64,000 nucleotides of DNA. Source: UBA6623 sp965226435. GTDB lineage: Bacteria; Acidobacteriota; Terriglobia; Bryobacterales; UBA6623. The position numbers and the translations under genes are program-made. The notes under the pieces were generated by a model. The model saw only the letters and a list, made by a program, of their open reading frames with translations, did no database searches and was not told the DNA's origin. Below, piece by piece: positions 60,117-64,000 of this stretch (positions are counted from its first letter, which is position 1; each line of letters opens with the position of its first letter). Where the stretch lies: the NCBI GenBank assembly GCA_965226435.1, contig CBDDCY010000010.1, positions 372,001-436,000 on the forward strand. Direction: 5' to 3'.

Positions 60117-60960
60117 ATGTCCGAGACCCCCTGGAAACGCACTGTCGCTAGATGGCATCTACTCGTTTGCCTGATGCTGTTGACAGGTCTCGGCGGCCTG
60201 AGCGCCGAGCCGGTCATCTTCCTTCGGGCAATTCTCAACGCAGCGAGCTTCGCGCCGCCCGGCGTACCGGGCGGGTCGATCGCTCGCGGTTCCATCTTCT
60301 CGATTTTCGGCTGCGGCATCGGCCCGGTGACACCGGCCACAGTACCCACATTCCCTCTCGCAACCACCTTCAAGGACGTTTCCATCGAGATCATTCAGGG
60401 GAGCATTACGGTCAACGCCATCCCGATCTTCGTTTCCTCCGGACAGTTGAATGTGATCATGCCCTCTGACGCTCCGCTGGGGCCGGTCACCGTGCCGAGT
60501 GACGTTCAACGGGGAACAGAGCAACCCCGAGACGGTGACGGTCGTGGAAAACAGCGTGGGGATCTTCACCGTAACGGGAGCCGGCATTGGACCGGGAATC
60601 ATTCAGAACTTCGTCTCCCAGACGGTGCAGCCGATCAACACCACGACAAGAACCGCCACACCGGGGCAGGTGGTGACGATGTGGCCCACCGGCCTGGGTC
60701 CGATCAGCGCGCCCGACAACACGGCGCCGCCGGTGGGGACCTTGCCCTTCGGCGTGGAGATCACCGTCGGCGGCAAGGCGGTCACGAAGGTCTTCTACGC
60801 GGGCCGCGCCCCGCGCTGCTCGGGCGTGGATCAGTTCGTCTTCCAGATTCCCGCCGACGCCCCCCATGGCTGCTATCGAGCAAACGCCGCTCCTTCCTGG
60901 TTCGACCGATCATCGAAGGGCCGCGTCCACGAGCGGGTCTCTAACCGTGATTCTCTATAA
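60117..60960 (+). pseudogene. Frameshifted TIGR03437-type acidobacterial surface/secreted protein
   Basis: The first frame has a signal peptide and ILNAASFAPPGVPGGSIARG, SIFSIFGCGIGPVTPA, SSGQLNVIMPSDAPLGPVTV, the pattern of the domain first described at protein C-termini in Solibacter. One extra C near 60493-60496 breaks the frame; the +1 frame continues VTFNGEQSNPETVTVVENSV and DQFVFQIPADAPHGCY. The last part is also eroded and ends at 60960. Gene structure, not the exact function, is the informative feature: it ties the window to Acidobacteriota. Confidence 0.75.
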
Positions 60961-61062
60961 TTGGGGTTTCGCACGAGAGACTACTGTCTCCGCCTAGCTT
61001 GAAGAGCCCCACACACCGTCACGCAGCGGACTCTCTTGCTCGCCCGCTTCTCGGAGTCATCC

Positions 61063-62379
61063 ATGAGTCAATCCCCCATTCCCAACGCCGTCCATACGAA
61101 ATCGCGCGACTTGTTTGCGCGCGCTGAAAAGTCCATTCCCGGCGGCGTTAACTCGCCGGCCCGCGCTTTTCGCTCGGTGGGCGGCGATCCGGTTTTCATC
61201 GAACGCGGCGAGGGAGCTTACCTCCACGATGTGGACGGAAATACTTATGTCGACTTCGTCGGTTCGTGGGGGCCTTTGCTGCTGGGGCATCGCTACCGGC
61301 CCGTGATCGAAGCGCTGGAGGCCGTCCTCAAACAGGGTACGAGCTATGGCGCGCCGACCGAGCGCGAGGTCGAAATGGCCGAGTTGATTCGGAAGATGGT
61401 TCCGAGTCTGGAGTCCCTGCGGCTGGTCAACTCGGGCACCGAGGCGACGATGAGCGCCATTCGCGTCGCGCGCGGGTTTACCGGCCGTGATCTCGTCGTC
61501 AAATTCATCGGCTGCTATCACGGTCATGTGGACTCGTTGCTGGTGAAGGCGGGCTCGGGCGTGGCGACACTGGGAATCTCCGACTCGGCGGGTGTTCCGA
61601 AAAGCTTTTCCGAGACGACCATACCGTTGCCCTTCAACTCCGTCGAGGCGCTCGAAGAATGCTTCGCGGCGCGCGGCGACGAGATCGCGGCGGTCATCAT
61701 CGAACCCGTCGTCGGGAACATGGGGTGCGTCCCGCCGAACGCGGGATACCTCGAAGCCGCGCGGGAGATCACCGAGCGTCACGGCACGGTGCTGATTTTC
61801 GACGAGGTCATGACCGGCTTTCGTCTGGCGGCCGGGGGGGCGCAAGAGCGCTTCGGCATTCGCCCCGATATGACAACGCTGGGCAAAGTCATTGGCGCGG
61901 GTTTGCCGGTTGGCGCTTACGGCGGGCGCCGCGACATCATGGAAAAGGTCGCGCCGCTCGGTCCTGTCTATCAAGCCGGGACGCTATCGGGTAATCCCCT
62001 CGCCGTGGCGGGCGGGCTCGCCATGTTACGGGCACTCGACGGCAATGGCGGCATCTATGAACAACTCGAAACCTCCGGTGCGCGTCTGGAGCAAGGTTTG
62101 CGCCAAGCCGCCGAACAAGCCGGGACTCTCGTGACCATCAACCGAGTCGGCTCGATGCTCACCGTCTTTTTCAACCAAGGCCCGGTCACGAATTTCGACC
62201 AAGCCGCCGCGAGTGATACGGAGCGATTCGGGACATTCTTCCGCGGCATGCTGGAACGCGGTGTGTATCTGCCCTGCTCGCAGTTCGAGGCGGCCTTTGT
62301 CTCGGCGGCCATGAAAGCCGAAGATATCGACAAGACGATCGAAGCCGCGCAAGCGGCTTTTCGAGACACCGTGACGTAG
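61063..62379 (+). CDS. hemL: Glutamate-1-semialdehyde 2,1-aminomutase
   Basis: 438 residues, PLP aminotransferase class III. Key features are PGGVNSPARAFRSVGG, NSGTEATMSAIRVARG, IIEPVVGNMG, FDEVMTGFR and PLP lysine K275 in TTLGKVIGAGLPVGAYGG. It makes 5-aminolevulinate in the C5 tetrapyrrole pathway. ATG 61063 has GGAG 6 bp upstream. Confidence 0.97.
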   Translation: MSQSPIPNAVHTKSRDLFARAEKSIPGGVNSPARAFRSVGGDPVFIERGEGAYLHDVDGNTYVDFVGSWGPLLLGHRYRPVIEALEAVLKQGTSYGAPTEREVEMAELIRKMVPSLESLRLVNSGTEATMSAIRVARGFTGRDLVVKFIGCYHGHVDSLLVKAGSGVATLGISDSAGVPKSFSETTIPLPFNSVEALEECFAARGDEIAAVIIEPVVGNMGCVPPNAGYLEAAREITERHGTVLIFDEVMTGFRLAAGGAQERFGIRPDMTTLGKVIGAGLPVGAYGGRRDIMEKVAPLGPVYQAGTLSGNPLAVAGGLAMLRALDGNGGIYEQLETSGARLEQGLRQAAEQAGTLVTINRVGSMLTVFFNQGPVTNFDQAAASDTERFGTFFRGMLERGVYLPCSQFEAAFVSAAMKAEDIDKTIEAAQAAFRDTVT

Positions 62380-62692
62380 AGGAAACCGCTTCCGGCTGCA
62401 CGCTCGACATTGACCGCGCCAAAGCACCTAAAACGGCGGATCGAGAGCGGGTTAGTCGGACGTAGTTTGGGTAAAAAGGGCTGCAATACAATGGCGACGC
62501 CGCGAAAGTCAAAAGCCGGTCGACTCACCAGCTTGATCTTGTCGTTCATCCCGAACAGCGCAGGGCTCCGTCGGAAAGACGAAACCGGACGCACCGTGAT
62601 TCCGTTCTTTGGGGCCCGGTCGGATGCTATCATGACAGGTTTTGAACTCGCGCCACGCCGCTGTGATAGTCAGCGCTGAGCCAAGACACATC
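62380..62692. other. 313-bp gap between hemL and the Rieske gene
   Basis: An 89-codon plus-strand frame (62410-62679) lacks a ribosome-binding site and any recognisable domain, so I do not call it. No hairpin or repeat of the named families is seen. Confidence 0.4.
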
Positions 62693-63001
62693 ATGGGAAT
62701 CTACGTCAAAGCCGCTAAAGCGGGCGAACTGCCCGACAACTCCGCCAAGCTCGTCCAGGCCGAAGGTAAGAACATCGCTCTCGTACACGCGGACGGGGTT
62801 TATTACGCCATCGCCAACGAATGCACGCATGTCGGGGGACCGATGTGCGAAGGGTCGCTTCAGGGCGAGGAGCTGACCTGCCCCTGGCACGGCGCCCGCT
62901 TCAACTTCAAGACCGGTCAAGCCATCGCCGGCCCCGGGCGCGGCGATTTGACGTGCTACGCGGTTCGAGTCAGCGGCGACGAAATTGAAATCGAAGTATA
63001 A
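62693..63001 (+). CDS. Rieske [2Fe-2S] ferredoxin-like protein
   Basis: 102 residues forming one Rieske domain. Cluster ligands are C44 and H46 in CTHVGG and C63 and H66 in CPWHGARF. It resembles the small ferredoxin components of dioxygenases or nitrite reductase NirD, a soluble electron carrier. ATG 62693 begins the domain. The downstream fabH starts 8 bp later, so the two are probably cotranscribed. Confidence 0.92.
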   Translation: MGIYVKAAKAGELPDNSAKLVQAEGKNIALVHADGVYYAIANECTHVGGPMCEGSLQGEELTCPWHGARFNFKTGQAIAGPGRGDLTCYAVRVSGDEIEIEV

Positions 63002-63008
63002 GACCGCC

Positions 63009-64000
63009 GTGCAAAACTCCCAACCTGTTCGAAGAGTCAAGATCAGTTCAGTAGGCTGCTACGTTCCGCCGGGCACGCTAACGAATGCCGACCTTGAGAA
63101 AAGGGTCGACACCAACGAAGAGTGGATCGTCTCGCGGACCGGCATTCGTCAACGCCACATTGCCGCGCCGGATGTGGCAACTTCGGATCTGGCGGTCGAG
63201 GCGGCCAACGTGGCCTTAGCCGGGCGTGGCTTGTCGGGAAGCGACGTCGACACCATCATTGTTTGCACGGTGACCCCGGACATGCTTTTCCCGTCTACCG
63301 CCTGCCTGGTGCAAGACCGCATCGGTGCGAAGGGCGCTTGGGGCTTCGACCTAATCGCCGCCTGCTCCGGGTTGCTTTACGGATTGACGACGGGGGCGCA
63401 ATTGGTAGCGTCGGGCTCCCAAGAGCGGGTTTTGGTCATCGGCGCCGACACCATGTCGCGCATCGTGGACTACGAAGACCGGGCCACCTGCGTTTTGTTC
63501 GGAGACGGGGCCGGGGCGATGCTGCTCGAGCCGGCGGAGAACGGCGACGAGGGGCTGATCGATTTTCAGCATGAGGTCGACGGCTCCGGCGGTAATTCCC
63601 TATGTATGCCGGCCGGCGGCAGTCGCACACCGGCGACCCACGAGACGGTTGACCAGCGCCAACACTTCGTCCGCCAAGAAGGCCTGCAAGTCTATCGCTA
63701 TGCGGTCCGCCAAATGTATGAAGTCTGTCAGGAAGTATTGCAGCGCAACGGCTTGACGCCCGACGACGTGGATATTCTCATCCCCCATCAAGCTAATGCC
63801 CGCATAATCAAAGCCGTCGCCTCGCGTCTTGGCCTGCCTCCGGAGAAAGCCGTCATCAACATCAGTGAATACGGCAATACGACGGCCGGGACGATTCCGC
63901 TGGCTACGCGCGACGCCTTGCAATCAGGCCGAATTAAGAAGGGCGACTTGGTTTTGATGGCCGCCGTTGGAGCCGGCTTCACGTCGGGCGCGGCGCTTTG
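63009..64000 (+). CDS. fabH: 3-oxoacyl-ACP synthase III (FabH), truncated by window end
   Basis: 330 codons are visible before the edge, nearly the full length. The active-site triad is present: C119 (AACSG), H260 (PHQANARI) and N290 (EYGNTTAGT). VDTNEEWIVSRTGIRQR and GDGAGAMLLEP are typical. It starts fatty acid synthesis by condensing acetyl-CoA with malonyl-ACP. GTG start at 63009. The C-terminus (about FTSGAAL) is present; only the last residues and the stop are missing. Confidence 0.95.
   Translation, partial: MQNSQPVRRVKISSVGCYVPPGTLTNADLEKRVDTNEEWIVSRTGIRQRHIAAPDVATSDLAVEAANVALAGRGLSGSDVDTIIVCTVTPDMLFPSTACLVQDRIGAKGAWGFDLIAACSGLLYGLTTGAQLVASGSQERVLVIGADTMSRIVDYEDRATCVLFGDGAGAMLLEPAENGDEGLIDFQHEVDGSGGNSLCMPAGGSRTPATHETVDQRQHFVRQEGLQVYRYAVRQMYEVCQEVLQRNGLTPDDVDILIPHQANARIIKAVASRLGLPPEKAVINISEYGNTTAGTIPLATRDALQSGRIKKGDLVLMAAVGAGFTSGAAL

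Noticed and set aside
62410..62679. 89-codon plus-strand frame between hemL and the Rieske gene
   Set aside because: No ribosome-binding site, no domain, and the C-terminal part is Arg/Cys-rich noise.

Overview
The window is about 60% GC and looks like a chromosomal segment of a Gram-negative bacterium, most probably an acidobacterium. The evidence is a lipid A/core LPS operon, a remnant of the domain family first defined in Solibacter (TIGR03437 type), Tat-exported DUF1549/DUF1553 and DUF1501 proteins shared with Planctomycetes and Verrucomicrobia, an ABC-dependent polysaccharide export operon, and intergenic spaces packed with palindromic repeats. There is no rRNA, so the phylum call is an inference.

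Layout. 0-2 kb: a nested insertion-sequence scar, with an integrase fragment running off the left edge and an ISNCY/IS1202-like element whose transposase is frameshifted near its C-terminus. 2-8 kb: a KamA-family radical SAM enzyme, an orphan nuoA, a glycine-zipper lipoprotein, a DUF2062 protein and the tig-clpP pair. 8-15 kb: an exported DUF1549/DUF1553 protein, a DUF1501 protein, a Tat-signal Gfo/Idh/MocA oxidoreductase and an SGNH hydrolase, separated by repeats. 15.6-20.6 kb (minus strand): LPS operon of a waaA-lpxK fusion, waaF, a degenerate cytidylyltransferase-like gene and waaC. 21-23.5 kb: aroF behind an aromatic-amino-acid attenuator, a YtxH protein and a DksA/TraR protein. 24-35 kb: an aminotransferase remnant, then a tightly packed polysaccharide operon (three GT4 enzymes, DUF3108, a GT4-methyltransferase fusion, Wzm with an extra N-terminal domain, Wzt) and a repeat-rich spacer. 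35-48 kb: SpoIIE-type phosphatase, rpsU, DUF2277, porin, GT2, SDR, Uma2, a CehA/McbA metallohydrolase, MFS transporter, a broken repeat-embedded gene and an RmlA-like nucleotidyltransferase. 48.8-51 kb: two tRNA-Arg genes bracket iterons, an orphan secretin-domain protein and a broken FG-GAP gene. 51.5-64 kb: ABM protein, glgA, an ABC-2 exporter, lexA, ilvE, a nitrilase-type hydrolase, a beta-propeller protein, a broken TIGR03437 gene, hemL, a Rieske ferredoxin and a 3'-truncated fabH.

The most notable signals are not protein families. (1) A 16-residue leader peptide rich in Tyr/Phe/Trp sits before aroF, with mutually exclusive antiterminator and terminator hairpins. (2) A composite chain of palindromic modules recurs in fixed order at several intergenic sites. 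One copy is interrupted by a ~258-bp inverted-repeat element flanked by a 7-bp duplication. (3) A ~93-bp AAAAA(T)TGGGGACTGT...GACTGTCCCCATTTTTT element occurs three times, with an apparent empty site for one insertion. (4) A 241-bp element has 31-bp perfect inverted ends. (5) Seven-bp tandem repeats occur twice, once abutting the wzt start. Five genes carry single-base frameshifts, which means either real decay or uncorrected sequencing errors.
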